Assembly: GCA_038049695.1 (NCBI GenBank)
Contig: CP142455.1
Span: 27,131,501-27,195,500 of the forward strand
Source of the DNA: Cinnamomum chago
Lineage: Eukaryota > Streptophyta > Magnoliopsida > Laurales > Lauraceae
Direction: 5' to 3'
Length of the DNA stretch: 64,000 nt
This document shows positions 35,281 to 47,929 of this stretch, one piece after another (within the stretch, counting starts at the first letter, position 1; every line of letters begins with the position of its first letter). The notes under the pieces were generated by a model. It searched no databases. It saw only the letters and a list, made by a program, of their open reading frames with translations, and was not told where the DNA came from. A program made the position numbers and the translations under genes.

Positions 35281-36091
35281 CTAGCCTAATTGGGGCACGG
35301 CACGACTAGGCCAATATGAAAGTGGGTCATGCTTCTTTGACAGAAGTTCAAATTTTATCTTTATTTGAAAATTACTAAATGTCATTATATCTTCTTGTAA
35401 GAATCTCTTTTGTTTTTATATTTTCTTAAAAATAACTTTGAAATATTTTACTTTCAGCGGAATGGGCCAAAATCCCATTTGGACACCTATTTAAATGAAT
35501 CTCTTTATATGAAAAATCCTAATAGATAAGATATATCTCTACGTTTTAGAAACAATGTAAAATAAAGTCAATATTAAAATCGAAATCAAACAATCAATTG
35601 CAAAATTGCATGTGGTCCCGTCTTTAGAAATTAGAATATGAGGCCCACTTTAAAAAAAATTATTGTATATGGAGCTTATATGTATAAATCACTATCAATG
35701 ATCCACTTTTAAAAATCACAAACATTAAGGATTTTCTAACCATAATAGATATATTAAAATTCTAAGTCTACCTAAAGAAGACTCATTTTAACTTGGTTGG
35801 ATAGAGTTATTGAGTAAGGTGGATTTTTTCATTTGGACTCTTTAATCACCTATCCATAATATATATATATATATTAAAATTTGAATTCACATAAAGAAGC
35901 TTATCAAAAGTGGACTCTGAATTGATTGATGGAGCTTATCTCTTGAAATTGATTTAAGATTAGAGTCCAATTTTGCAATCGATTAGCAAATCAGACTCCA
36001 ATTTCGAAATCGATACCTATCTATATAATATATAATAACTAGCAAAGCATGCCCGCGTTAGGCCCGAGCCCAAAAATAAAAATGCGTCCCA

Positions 36092-36317
36092 CACAACACC
36101 AAAAACAGGAAATTGGAACGGAAAAGCGTTCCTAATCCTTCCGTTCCTAATCCGTTAAACCGTTCCTAAAGCGTTCCAATTTCCGTTCCAATTTGGTACC
36201 AACCGTTCCTAATCCGTTAAAGCGTTCCAATTTCCTGTTTTTGGAACGCTTTAACGGATTAGGAACGGAAGGATTGGGAACGCTTTTCCGTTCCAATTTT
36301 CTGTTTTTGGTGTTGTG
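36092..36317. mobile_element. CACTA-type foldback MITE 2 (226 bp)
   Basis: Same family as the element at 35076 but with termini CACAACACC...GGTGTTGTG. Flanked by the 3-bp duplication CCA (36089-36091, 36318-36320). The inner foldback is rearranged: one CGTTCC...GGAACG segment is present in extra copies. Confidence 0.93.
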
Positions 36318-37570
36318 CCATTTGTAGCAATTTTATGAGATATTAATTAATAAGAAAATAAATATAAAAATACATATAAAACAAACAAATATACCATTTA
36401 TTACGGTTCAAAGTATGGCCCAACCCGACATTTATACAAAGATATATTACTTTTTATATAAATGAGTATGAAACTTCAAGTCTTATGTAAATTAACATTT
36501 ACAAATTTGCATGTGGCTTCATCTTTAAGAATTAGAATATGAGACCCACTTTAAAAAAGTTTATTGTATGTGGAGCCCATAAGTATAAATCACTATCAAT
36601 GATCAACTTTTAAAAATCACAAATTAAATATTAAGGATTTTCTAACCATAATAGATATATTAAAATTCTAAATCCACCTAAAGAATACTTATTTTAACTT
36701 GGTTAGAGAAGATTATTGAGTAAGGTGGATTTTTTCATATGGACTCTTTAATCACCTATTCATAATAGATATATATATATATATTAAAATTTGAATTCAC
36801 ATAAAGAAGCTTAACAAAAGTGGACTCTAAATTGATTGATAGAGCTTATCTATTGAAATTGATATGAGATCTAATTTCTCAAATTGATTTTTGATTTGAG
36901 ATTAGAGTCCAATTTTGCAATCGATTGTGAAATCGGACTCCAATTTCAAAATCGATGAGTACATCTTTAATATATATTAACTAGCAAAGCATGCCCGCGC
37001 TAAGCCTGGGCCCAGAAATAAAAACACATCTAATATGTGGCTATTTTATGAGACATTAATAAATGAGAAAATAAATATAAAATAAATAAATATACCATTT
37101 ATTACGGTTCGAAGTATGGCCCAACCCGATATTTATACAAAATAAATATTACTTTTTATATAAATTAGTATGAAACTTCAAGTCTTATGTAAATTAACAT
37201 TTGCAAAACTGCATGTGGCCCCGTCTTTAGGAATTAGAATTTGAGGCACACTTTAAAAAAGTTTATTGTATATAGAGCCCATATGTATAATTTGGTGGGA
37301 TAGAGTTTTGGAGCAAGTTAGATTTTTTTTATTTGGACTCGTTAAACACCTATCCATAATAGATATATATTAAATTTTGAATTCACATAAAGAAACTTAA
37401 CAAAAGTGGACTCTCAATTGATTGATAGAGTTTATCTCTTGAAATTGATTTGAGATCCAATTTCTCAAATTGATTTGAGAATAGAATCTAATTTTGCAAT
37501 CGATTGTGAAATTAAGCTCCAATTTCGAAATCGAATCCTACATCTATAATATATATTAATTGTTTTTAGA

Positions 37571-38711
37571 TCTTAATCCACAAATGCCTCTTGGGTCCTC
37601 TAACAAACTTTGCCACATGGCCCTTAAAATAAGGAAGAGAGGTGCCCTTTTCAAACTGCAGACGATCTACATCCATATGAGTTTCATGATAAAAAGATTT
37701 TTTATATTATAACCGTCGAGTTATCCTAACTCTCGGTTAAAGAGCCTCAAAAAGCTACTGCTTAAGGGTTTTTTTTTTTTTTTTCTTTTAATTCCATCCA
37801 AAGGTGAATTAGGAAAACGAATGAGAGTCAGATCTATGAGGGTAGTTTATCCTAAAACTTCATAGATAAATAATTAATGTAGAGGGGTTGCATCCAAATA
37901 AATAGTTCATGGCCCCAATAGCACTACCATGCTAAAGGGTTTCAAGAATTATTTATCTATAAAATTTAGGTCAATTTGATACTGTCATCTATCTAAGTAC
38001 AACCATAAAATACACAATAATAATAAGCAAATAAAAAGGTCAATCATAGATTGCAAATACAGCAATTAATCCAAAACCTGCAATGGGTCCTAATTCATAA
38101 ATTTTGTTCTTTCACCGGGAAGGGAACTAACAGAATTCAATCACTATAGATCCATCACATGCCCACGTTTTACATCCAAACCTGTCAAATTTTCTGTCCG
38201 ACCTTGTTCTACTGCTAAAGAAAAATTCACTTCAATTAAAGCTATTCCCATAGTCGTGAGTTTGGAAATGTCAAAATCTGTGCTTGGTGGAGCCTTGACC
38301 AAGTTTTGTTTTCTCGTTCTAGTCACTTGTTCTATTTATATAATCAATCTTATATTGTATGGTGGAATAACTCTACTTCAAGTAAATTTTCTCAACAGCT
38401 GAACAATGTGGGCAACTGATCCGAGTAGCATGGGCCCCACAAACGGATTTATACCAATGGTTCTCCAAGGAGAGTAAACCACCACCACCACCCAAAAAGA
38501 GAATCCGGACTTGAATCCGAACCCTTTTTAAACGGTGTCCATAGCCAAAAGCGATGGCTCCGATCCTTATTTTGAAGCGGCATTTTAGGTCTCTTGGTCC
38601 CATCTCTGAAACTCGCTGTCGATCAATGCCCCATGCCTAGCATCCACAGGTGACAGGACCATAAAATCTTGTACATACATACACATACAGGCACGGCATC
38701 GACCTGCCGTA
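37571..38711. other. Intergenic, nothing recognised
   Basis: Contains a T-run near 37770. A 60-codon minus-strand frame at 38144-38326 matches no family I know. The stretch ends at the broken edge of the next Tat element, near 38.7 kb. Confidence 0.45.
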
Positions 38712-39790
38712 GTGGTTAAGGATTTGGGGGCTCTAGCACTAGGAGGCCGAGCTCATCGTGCCCCCACGTCCCCTGCCGCTGCTGCTCCTACTCCAAGTTT
38801 TGGAGTTCAGCAGCGTTCAATAACGGCGGCCAAAACCACACGGGAGGAAGCTCAAAGAGAGAAGAGGCCTAGGACCGAGGCCCCCGCCGAGAGGAGTCCT
38901 AGCGCAGTCGCGGCACCCCATTCCATCGGGCCGGCTCATTGGAAACCGAGCCTCCAGGTTGAGCCTGGAAGGCCGATGACAGTAGAGGACCGTGTCACCA
39001 GCAATGCTCTCGTCATTGCCACGCTTGGTCAAGCCTGTGCCTTGCTACAAGACATGGCAAGGCAAAGGGAGCTCGATGACGTGAGGCTAATGCTATCATC
39101 AATGCAGTCGGCCATCTCGGTAAGCTTTCTACAAATTTTACCAAGTGTTTTATTTCGGTTATTGCTTTCTAACGCCAGTTTCTTCTACAGATGGTGCAAA
39201 AGTGTCGGTCGCCCTCGAGAGGATTCAGTAGAATGGCGCCAAGGTTCCGAGGTTGGAGGCAGAGAAGCAAAGCCTTCAGACAGCCCTGGATGCCAGTAAT
39301 CAGAGGATGAATGAACAAGTGGAAATAAACAATGGCCTCAAGACCAAGCTGAATACGACAATGGCTGAGAATTGAAGGTTAGAGGCCGAGGTAGAGACCC
39401 AAAAGAAGCGGGCAGCCGAACTTGAAGCCTCCCTGGAGAAGCAAAAGGTCGAATTCGAGGCCAAACTCCAGGCCGAAACTGACATTGCCTTCAATGAAGG
39501 GGTGACAGAGGCCACAACACTTTATACGGCTCAGGTCCTCGCTGTGAGGGATCAAGTGTGAGAGCTCGGGTGGTTGGTCGCACTAAAAGAAGTGGGAGTC
39601 CCTGAGGACCACCCTGCTTTCAAGAATCGCCCCAAGTACCCGAGTTCGGAGCCAGGATCAAGCTCTGCCCCCACTCCATCCACTGAGGCCAGGTTCCTAT
39701 TGAAACTGCCACAATTGAAGCCACTCCAACCGCGACTGAAACTATTCAAGCCGAGGCCGGTTCTGCCACTGAGGTCGATGCTTGAAGATT
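38712..39790 (+). pseudogene. Remnant of the Tat antisense gene
   Basis: Opposite in strand to the pol of its element. Residues GRPMTVEDRVTSNALVIA and LGQACALLQDMARQ line up with GRPLNIEDRLAGNPGVIAAL and SRACALPKDMERH in the antisense gene of the element at 22.6 kb. A degraded coiled-coil and Pro/Ala/Glu tail follow. The Transposase_28-like N-terminal part is absent here, beyond the element's broken edge. Broken. Confidence 0.75.
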
Positions 39791-40689
39791 TTTCTTGTTG
39801 TTTCTCTTTCCTTTTGATTTGGTTCCGATGTAACAATGAACAATGTATTTCCATTCTATAAATACAACGACACTTTTCCTTTCTCACGCTTGCCTCCAAA
39901 CGTTACTTCGAGAATTACATGTGTTTGATCTCAGTTCCTTAACCGAGCTCTCTACATGTTTGCGAGATCAGTTTGCTTAAGTGATTGAGTTCGGTTCAAT
40001 AACCGAAATCCCGTATATTTTATCTTAAGTTCCCTAACTCAAGAAAACAAACTTGTATCCAAATACCAAATGTGTCCAGACTGTTAACCTTGGTTCATTT
40101 ACCGGGCTTAACAAGAACAAACTGAATTAAATTCTTTAACTTTAAGGAATACAAGGCATTGCAATTTTTACCTCGGTGATAGAATACTTTAAGCTTGGTT
40201 CCGTAACCATACATATTTTAATTCCTAACACCGAGGTACCCACCGAGTTCTCTAACTCAATGTTTCGTTTGTGCCTTAGCCATTTAAGGCTTTTCTCTAT
40301 TTCTCTAATGCTCCATAGCAGTTAGGTAGGTAATTGCCGAGTTCTATAACTTAGCGAGAATTAAAAGCAACAAAGATCAATTCTTCCAAAAAAAATAACT
40401 TCTATTGATTTCGAAATTTGACTCCAATTTGAAAGAGAAATTTAAAAATAATATTTCTTAAGGTGCATCATATTCCATGGTCGTGGTAACTATTTACCAT
40501 CCATGTCCTCAAGTCTGTATGCTGATTGTCCGGCAACCGAAATCACCTTAATGGACCGTGCCAGTTCGGTGCCAGCTTGCCTTCATTCGGGTTCTTATCC
40601 CCGGAATTCTCCAACTGAGAACTTCCTCTCTCTAACCTTTTTGGTTGTACCCCTTAGCCAATTGTTGCTGGTAGGCAGCTAGGTAGATA

Positions 40690-43600
40690 GCTACTGCATC
40701 CTACGCTCCTCGGCCAGGTCTAGCTCTCGAGCCACATTTACTTCGTTTTGGCCTTCATCAAAGAGCTCCGACCTTAGGGTTGGGCGACCGATCTCAAGTG
40801 GGATCACGACCTGCATCCCATAGGCCAAGGAGAAGGGAGTTTCCGAAGTGGAGCATCTTGGAGTAGTTCTATATGCCCAAATGACACTCGGATGTTCCTT
40901 CACCCATCTCCCCTTAGCTTGGTCAAGCCTCTTCTTGAGCCCATCAAGTAACACCTTGTTTGAACTTTCAGCTTGACCATTACTTTGTGGGTAACCAGGA
41001 GTTGAATAGTAATTTCTGATATCGAACTCCTAGCAGAAGTTTTTAAAGAAGTTAGAGTCGAGCTGAGTCTCATTGTCCTAGACCAAAGCTTGTGGGACTC
41101 TAAACCTTATGATGATGTTCTTCCACACAAAGTTTTTTTACTCCTGTTCGGTGAAGGAGGACAACGGTTTGGCTTCTATCTTCTTGGTGAAATAATCGAT
41201 GGATACTATTAGCCACCTCTTGTTCCCTGGAGCTCGATGAAGCAGCCCCACAATGTCCAAGCCCCACTGGACGAAGGGCCATGGACTGAAGAGTGGGCTT
41301 AGATCCTGTGTTGGTTGATGGATGGAGTGTGATAACTTCTTACACTTCTCGCATTTCCTAACATATAGTTGAGCGTCCTTCTGCATGTAAGGCCACCAAT
41401 AGCGTTGGCTAATCGCTTGGTACGCCAGTGATCGACCTCCAATGTGGCTTCTGCATATTCCTTCATGAACTTCATAAAGGAAGTCTTTAACCTTGCTTGG
41501 GTGAACACACTGGAGGTACGGGCCGGTAAAGGACTTCCTGTAAAGCTTGCCATCCGGAGACAACCAAAACCGAGTTGCTTTCAACTTGATTTTGTGAGCC
41601 TCATTCTTGTCTTCAGGAAGTTGATCATCCCTTAGATAGGAAATGATTGGGTCCATCCAGCTCGGACCAAGATCAACACAAAAAACCTGCCGAGGTGGTT
41701 GAAGCGCTATACTTGGTCTTTCCAATGTCTCCACCTAGACAGTTCTTTTTCTCCCAGCCTCAACAACAGAGGTCAGGTTGGCAAGAGCATCGGCATGAGA
41801 ATTAGAATCTTTGCTGACCTATTGGACTTCAATTCTCTCGAACTGAGAAAGGAGCTGCTTTGCAAGAGCTAAGTAGGTCGCTATCCTTTCGTCTTGAGCT
41901 TGGTAGTCTCCGTTCAATTAGCTCATCACCAATTGGGAGTCACTGAAGACCACCAATTGTCGTGCCCCCAGGATTTTAGCACTGTTGAGCCCTGCAATCA
42001 ATGCTTCGTACTCAGCTTCATTATTGGACGCCTTGAAGCCAAGTGTTAAGGTTTGCTCGATGACTAGGCCCTATGGAGATTGGAGGACTATGCCGGCACC
42101 AACCCTTTTGAAGGTTGAAGATCTGTCGACGAAGACCTTCCACTATGAACCAAGGAACTGCTTCCAAGATTGTTCTTCTTTTGTCTCGGTAACCTCATCC
42201 TTATCCTCCTTGCCTCCCAGTTCGGTATCGGGCTGGCTCTGTGCCAAACTAGGAGAAATAAACTCAACAATGAAGTCTGGCAAAACTTGAGCCTTAACTG
42301 CTGTTCTGGATTGATACTGGATATCATATTGCCCCAGCTCGACAGTCCATCTTGAGATTCTTCCAAAAAAATCTGCCTTTCTGAAAAGGGACTTAAGTGG
42401 ATGTTCAGTAACAACCATTGTAGTGTAAGTTTGGAAGTATTGAGAAAGTTTGCGAGAAGCACTGACAAGCGCTAATGCAAATTTCTCCAATGGTAAATAC
42501 CTAGTCTCGACATCAAGAAGGATCTTGCTTGTATAGTAAATAGGCTTTGTTGTCTATCTTCTTCCCTGATGAGTACCGAGCTCATTACGTGATCCGAGAC
42601 GGCCAGGTATAGATAGTGCACTTCTCCTTCGGTGTCGACAACAAGGGTGGTGAAGCTAAGAAGATTTTGAGCTCGGTCGCACTCCGGAATCCACTAAAAT
42701 TTTGAACTTTTCTTCAAAAGTTGGAAGAAAGGTCAGCATTTATCTGAATCTCAGTTGATGAAGCGGTTGACCGCAACAGCCATTCCAGTGAGCCTCTGAA
42801 CTTGCTTCACTGTAGTTGGACTCTGTATCCCCTGAATTGCCTAAATCTGGTATGGATTTGCTTCAATTCCTCTTCTGGTGACTAGGCTTCCTAGAAATTT
42901 ACCGGAACCGACACCAAACACACACTTTGATGCATTTTGTTTAAGCTGAAACTTTTTCAGAATGTCAAATGGTTGACTTAGGTCTGTCAAATGGTCCTAT
43001 GACCTTTTAGACTTTACAGCCATGTTGTCAATGTAGACCTCCACTGTCTTTTCTAGCTAGACTTGGAACATCTTAGTTACCAACCTCTGGTAAGTTGCCC
43101 CTGCTTTCTTTTACCCAAATGACATCACTTTGTAACAATAGATCCCTCTAGGTGTTTTGAATGCGGTCTTTTCTTCATCAAGCCCGTGCATTGGAATTTG
43201 ATGGTAACCTCGGTAAGCATCGAGGAAACTCATCCTATCATGCCCGGTAGTTGTATCAATCATCTAATCGATCTTGGGAAGTGGAAAGTTGTCCTTGGGA
43301 CAAGCTTTGTTGAGGTCGATGAAATCAACACAGACCCTCCACTTTCCATTCTTTTTCTTGATGACCACTGTATTGGCTAACCAATTTGGGTAATGGACCT
43401 CCCTGATTGCATTAGCCTCTAACAGCTTTTTAACTTCCTCGATCACGCCTCGATTTGTGGAACCCCCGTTCTCCGAGCTTTTTGGACCACAGGCTTGTGT
43501 TTTGGGTCCACATTCAATTTGTGGCACATGACCTCGGGGTTGACGCCGGGCATCTCGTAAGGTGTCCACGCAAAAACTTCCTTGTTCTGTAACAAGAAGT

Positions 43601-45400
43601 TTAAGAGATCGGACCTCTCAACTTCAAGGAGTTGATTTCCAACCATAAAATATCTTTCAGGATCATTGGGATCGATCCTGATCTCGATCAGATCATCAAT
43701 GCTTTTCTCTGCTGGAGCTCGGTCGATGTCCTCAAGTTCAGCTTCCTTGTCCAGCTCGGCCATATGCACCTAGTTTGGTTCTGCTTCACCAGATACTACG
43801 ACCATCAAGCACTGTTTGGCCATTTAATGGTCGCCTCAGACCGTGATCACCTCAAGTCTGTCGTTCTCACTCTCTAACGGGATCTTGAGTTTTTGGTGAT
43901 GAGTGGAAGGCACTGCTTCCATATTGTACAGCCAAGTTCTCTCCATTATTGCATTATATGGGGACGGTGCATCTACCACGAGGAAGTCAGCTAACATACA
44001 AGCTCCCTTAACTTGGACTTTTAAGGAGATTTTTCCCTTGGGATACACCGGCTTCGAACTAAAACCCACCAGGGGAGTGTTTGTTTCCTGCAAGTCTTCT
44101 TCTTTGAAACCCATATTCTTGAAGCAATCGAAGTAGAGGATCTTGGATGAACGCTCGGGATCCACAAGAATCCTTTGTACCTTGAAGTTCTTTAACTTCA
44201 AGGTTACAACCAAAGGATTGTTGTGGGGGAGCTGGACCCCATTAAGGTCCTTATCTGAAAACCAGATTTTGGACCTCTCTTTTCGAGCTTTCTTCGTAAT
44301 TGGTTCCAGCTCTGCTGTCATCACCTATTTGTTGTGCGAAACCTTCCTGGCCTTAGCACGAGCCTGATTGCTCCCTTTCTGTGCGGGAGCTAGATGAATG
44401 ACATTAATGATGCCCTACGGCTCGTCGCTATCCTGATCATCATCGTTTCAGCGCTGATGAGCTCGATTGTTATTTTTGCCTTCCTCCTTGATGTAATCCT
44501 TCAAGTGTCCGTCCTTGACAAGCTTTTCAAGATGGGACTTGAAGGCCATGCAATCTTCGGTTTTGTGCCCATTTTGCTTATGATAAACACAAAACTTGTT
44601 CTGATCTCGGGTGGAAGGATCACCATTCATTGGCTGCGGCCACTTGAAGTATAGTTGCGACTTGATCCTACCAAGGAGTTTGTAGATCGGCTCCTTAAAG
44701 ACCGTGTTCATAGACTTATAAGAGGCAGCGGCTGGTTTAGTCTTCTTTCCACCCCCGAGGTGGAGGCCGAGACCATTGTCGGGCTCGTTGATGCCTTATT
44801 TCGATCTACTTCCTCCTTCTGAGATGATTTCTTGTCTTTCTTGGAGGGTTTATCCTCCTGCCAAAGGCCAAAGCTTTCCCTAACTCGGGCCTCATCTTTT
44901 TCCTGTTCAATGAATTGATTCTCCCTGGCCATCAATGCCTTCATCGTAACCACGAGGAACCGAACCAAGTTCTTCCTAAGCTCATTGCCTGACTTTTGGC
45001 GAACTGAGTGATGTTTTCAGTCCGCCTCATTCTGATGGCCATTAGGTCATCGTCCATCTTGGGGATGACCCTATGAGCCTGGAGTTGCCGCCAGCTCGAA
45101 ATTGACCCCTCTGGAAGTACGCAGAACCACTTTAGGGGAAGGTCTCCTAAACTGGAAGAGAAAACCCTACATTTAGGTCATCTATATCACCCCATACCGA
45201 CATCCGCTGAGTAAAATGTCGGAGATGTGCTGCCGGATCCAAGGTCCCATCATAAAGAACGAACCTCGGAATAGTAAACCTTTCGAGGAGAGAAAAGTTC
45301 CTTATCTCCTGAGAGAAGAGGGATGTGCCGAGATCCTTAGTATCGTAAGCGTTTAACCGATCTCGGGTGAAACTGACCACCTCCATGTTCTGCTAGACTG
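40690..45400 (-). pseudogene. gag-pol: Broken Tat-type gag-pol region
   Basis: Recognisable parts on the minus strand: gag (FVLYDGTLDPAAHLRHF, about 45.25 kb), Cys-His motif (CVYHKQNGHKTEDC, about 44.57 kb), protease (about 44.1 kb), RT N-part (VCVDFIDLNKACPKD, about 43.3 kb), RNase H, integrase zinc-binding part (YWWPYMQKDAQLY, about 41.38 kb) and integrase C-part (about 40.7-40.95 kb). Many breaks. Confidence 0.92.
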
Positions 45401-46056
45401 TTTGCTTGACTTGTCGGTCAAGTCATTCTCTCAAGTTATCATTGTCCTCTGGTCTTTGCTTCAGTCTCTTTGAGTCATCATTCAAGTGGTTGTTACTCGA
45501 GCCCTCGTCGTAAGCTCGGTCGCGCCTTTTGTTATTCAAGATTTGCCTCAAATCCTGTTCAACCGAAGGAGCTCGATCGCGTTTAGGGGGTGGAACCGGG
45601 GCCGTCGTCTTTTCTTAGAGCTGCTGCCGGAGTTGACGAATCAACTCATCTTGCTCTTGGATAACAAGGTTTTGGGCCCTGATATCCGCGAGGAGTGGGT
45701 TGTTATCATCATTGCCATCAATTCGGTGATGGGATTGATGTGACCTGGTCGAATTATCTCGTCGGGAACACTCCAGTAGAACATCATCTTGTCGGGGACG
45801 CTCCAGTAGAAGATCATCTTATCGATGAGGTGCCGTCAACCCCCTTAAAAATGAACTTGACTGAATCTCAAGCCTTTCCAGAAAACTTTATGCCCCAAAT
45901 CTTGCCCCGGGTTTCCTCTGGTGAGGGGCCGACGGCAATTGCCTTGGCAGTACTGGTGGTTGTGACAGGGTCCTTGATGATCCGTCACCCTTTCGAGTTT
46001 TTGAAGACATGGTGTTTGGGAATTTGATTTAATCCAATTCCACAGACGGCGCCAAT

Positions 46057-46684
46057 TGTGCATGTTTAGATGGATGTAAAGCTTCTTGTGAAACGTTGAA
46101 TACTTGAAACCTAAAAGAGAAGGAGAAAACAGAGGTCAGAGGCCCTGGCCGAGCTCGGCACAAGGCACTCTGATGCCTAAGTTAGTGTTGTCACTAGACA
46201 TAGGGTAAGTGAGTAGAGAGAAAGGCAGAATTTGGGGCATGTATGCGTATTTCTTATAGATTAGCTCTTTGTATATATAGGCCGAGAGTCCTATGACTCT
46301 TGTCCTGGTTTCTCGGAGGTAAAGTCCCACTCGGACTTTGTCCCGATCTTTTAAGGATTGTGGATCGTGATCTTTCAGGGATTGTGGATGTAACCATCGG
46401 ATAAGGATAACTCCTTATCTTTATCCGGCACTTATCCTTATCTCTCAACACATTCTGTAACGTGGCTGAGTCTTTATAGGAGTACAGTCGTAACTGACTA
46501 AGCGTCAGTACTCGTCTCGGTTAACCGAACCGAACCGAGGATGATACCGAGGTCAGGTATGACATTAACATGGACGCATTCTGACACTATTGCCGAGATG
46601 CATAAAATCGAGACCAAGACATGCCTAGTTGGTGCTTTTACCAAAACTAGGACAATCTCGGTATTATGAAAATGTCCCCACACA
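46057..46684 (-). repeat. 5' LTR of the old Tat element (about 628 bp)
   Basis: Minus-strand start TGTGTGGGGACATTTTC (46684), end CATGCACA (46057), adjoining the primer site. Shares the GTCAGAGGCCCTGGCCGAG...GGCACTCTGAT block with the solo LTRs at 17-18.6 kb. TATA-like minus-strand CTATATATAC near 46274. Confidence 0.8.
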
Positions 46685-46844
46685 ACAGGTAATAGAATTT
46701 AAAAAAAAAAGCTCTACTTGGGAACACTAAATCTTTGCCTACTAGTCATGTGATATTGATTCCATGTTTGACACATTGAGCATATAATGTTGTGAAACCA
46801 CACATAGTGCACTACAACAAATGGGATTTTCAACGAAGAAAATA

Positions 46845-47480
46845 TTTGCGACGCAACCCAAAGTGTCGCAAAAAATAATTTTTTTGCAACATAAAATTAG
46901 ACCCGTCGCAACAAGTTAAGTATTTGCGACACAAGACTTCATGCGTTGCAAATAAATACTTTCAGCAATGAAGATAGTGCGTTGCAAAAAAATGCGTCAA
47001 AAAATCATTGGCGCCAAATGGCAGTAAAATTATTCGCCACGCTAGATACACATTTGCGACACAATCATTTGTCGTAAATAAGTGTCTCTATTAGCGACGC
47101 AATCCCCGCGTCGCAAATAACTTTTAGTCTGAGCTATGTCGTAAAAAGTTAAGGGTTTTTGCAACAGTTTCTTTTTTGCGTCACACATAATATCTTATTC
47201 GCGACACTGATGTCTTTTGGTCGCAAATAATTATTATTAGCGACCTCCATCATATGGTGTCACAAAAATTTTAAACTAAGAAAAAGAACTAATTTCTTCC
47301 CTCAGCCACCATTATGGAAAAAAAATTATACATTTATTTGGGACCCAATTTTGACGTCGCAAATAATAATTTTTTGCCACAGTATATCTGCTGTGTCGCA
47401 GATAATAAACTTTTTTGCGACATGTGTTTAAATGCGTTGAAGAAAATATTTTTATTAGGGACATTATATTTATGGCGTTA
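46845..47480. repeat. CACTA subterminal repeats
   Basis: Many short copies of TTGCGACGCA-like and GTCGCAAA-like words in both orientations, roughly one every 30-60 bp, stopping near 47480. They probably bind the element's TNPA-like protein. Confidence 0.85.
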
Positions 47481-47579
47481 CAATTACCCATTAGTTCCGT
47501 CGCCCGCGCGCTTTTTTTTTTCAGTCGATCCCCGCCTTCTCTTAACAGTGTTTTATAAACTCATCTTTCTATTCTTCCC

Positions 47580-47805
47580 TCCATCTCTGCGCTTCACTCT
47601 CTATCTCTTTGCCCTAAATCCAAACAGCCACGATTCCGTCGACGATCCTCTACAAGACGATAGAGAAATCCGTCCCAATCTCCTTTCTTTTTGCCTCCCT
47701 CTCTACGCTTCATTCTCTGCCTATTTCTCTGCCATAAATCCAAACCAAAGCCAAGATCCCGTTGACGATCCTCTACAAGACAATAGAGAAATCTGTCCCA
47801 ATCTG
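47580..47805 (+). repeat. Imperfect tandem duplication, period about 123 bp
   Basis: GACGATCCTCTACAAGAC occurs at 47640 and 47763, each within a similar block (CTCTGCGCTTCACTCTC/CTCTACGCTTCATTCTC, then ATAAATCCAAAC or CTAAATCCAAAC). It lies in the likely leader of the element or of the captured gene. Confidence 0.85.
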
Positions 47806-47929
47806 GAGGTATATATATATATACATTCCTTCTAAATCTCTATGTTTTTTTTTTATCTCCCTTACATCCAAACGTGTCCTACCGTTCAATTTCATTGTAC
47901 TATGTGCGCCTTTCTTCTTCAGGTCTTCT

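Larger units (their letters stand above)
34708..37570 (+). repeat. Three tandem, diverged copies of an AT-rich repeat
   Basis: Copies start at about 34708, 36046 and 36969, each with ACTAGCAAAGCATGCCCGC then (G/A)-rich CCCGGGC-like words. They share ATTACGGTTCGAAG, AACCCGACATTTATACAAA, GAGTATGAAACTTCAAGTC and, near the end, AATTTTGCAATCGATT. The first copy carries about 0.4 kb of extra sequence. Copies one and two each hold a foldback insertion. No coding sequence. The start motif resembles dispersed plant repeats of uncertain class; I cannot place it. Confidence 0.85.
38700..46684 (-). mobile_element. Tat-lineage Gypsy element, old, badly broken, 3' end lost
   Basis: On the minus strand: 5' LTR (46057-46684), primer site matching that of the Tat element at 22.6 kb (minus strand ATTGGCGCCGTCTGTGG, about 46040-46056), gag (about 45.4-44.45 kb), protease (about 44.3-43.85 kb), RT (about 43.6-42.6 kb), RNase H (about 42.5-42.25 kb), second RNase H (about 42.15-41.75 kb) and integrase (about 41.7-40.7 kb). 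An untranslated zone with GTTCCxTAACCGAG-like words follows, then a plus-strand remnant of the antisense gene (38712 to about 39790). No 3' LTR is seen. More than ten breaks, so much older than the element at 22.6 kb. Same domain order, different subfamily. Confidence 0.9.

Noticed and set aside
34708-37570. Helitron as the source of the three-copy repeat
   Set aside because: No consistent TC start, CTRR end or 3' hairpin could be placed at copy edges.
38144-38326. Small minus-strand protein gene
   Set aside because: 60 codons without a known motif, promoter or neighbour; expected by chance in this AT content.
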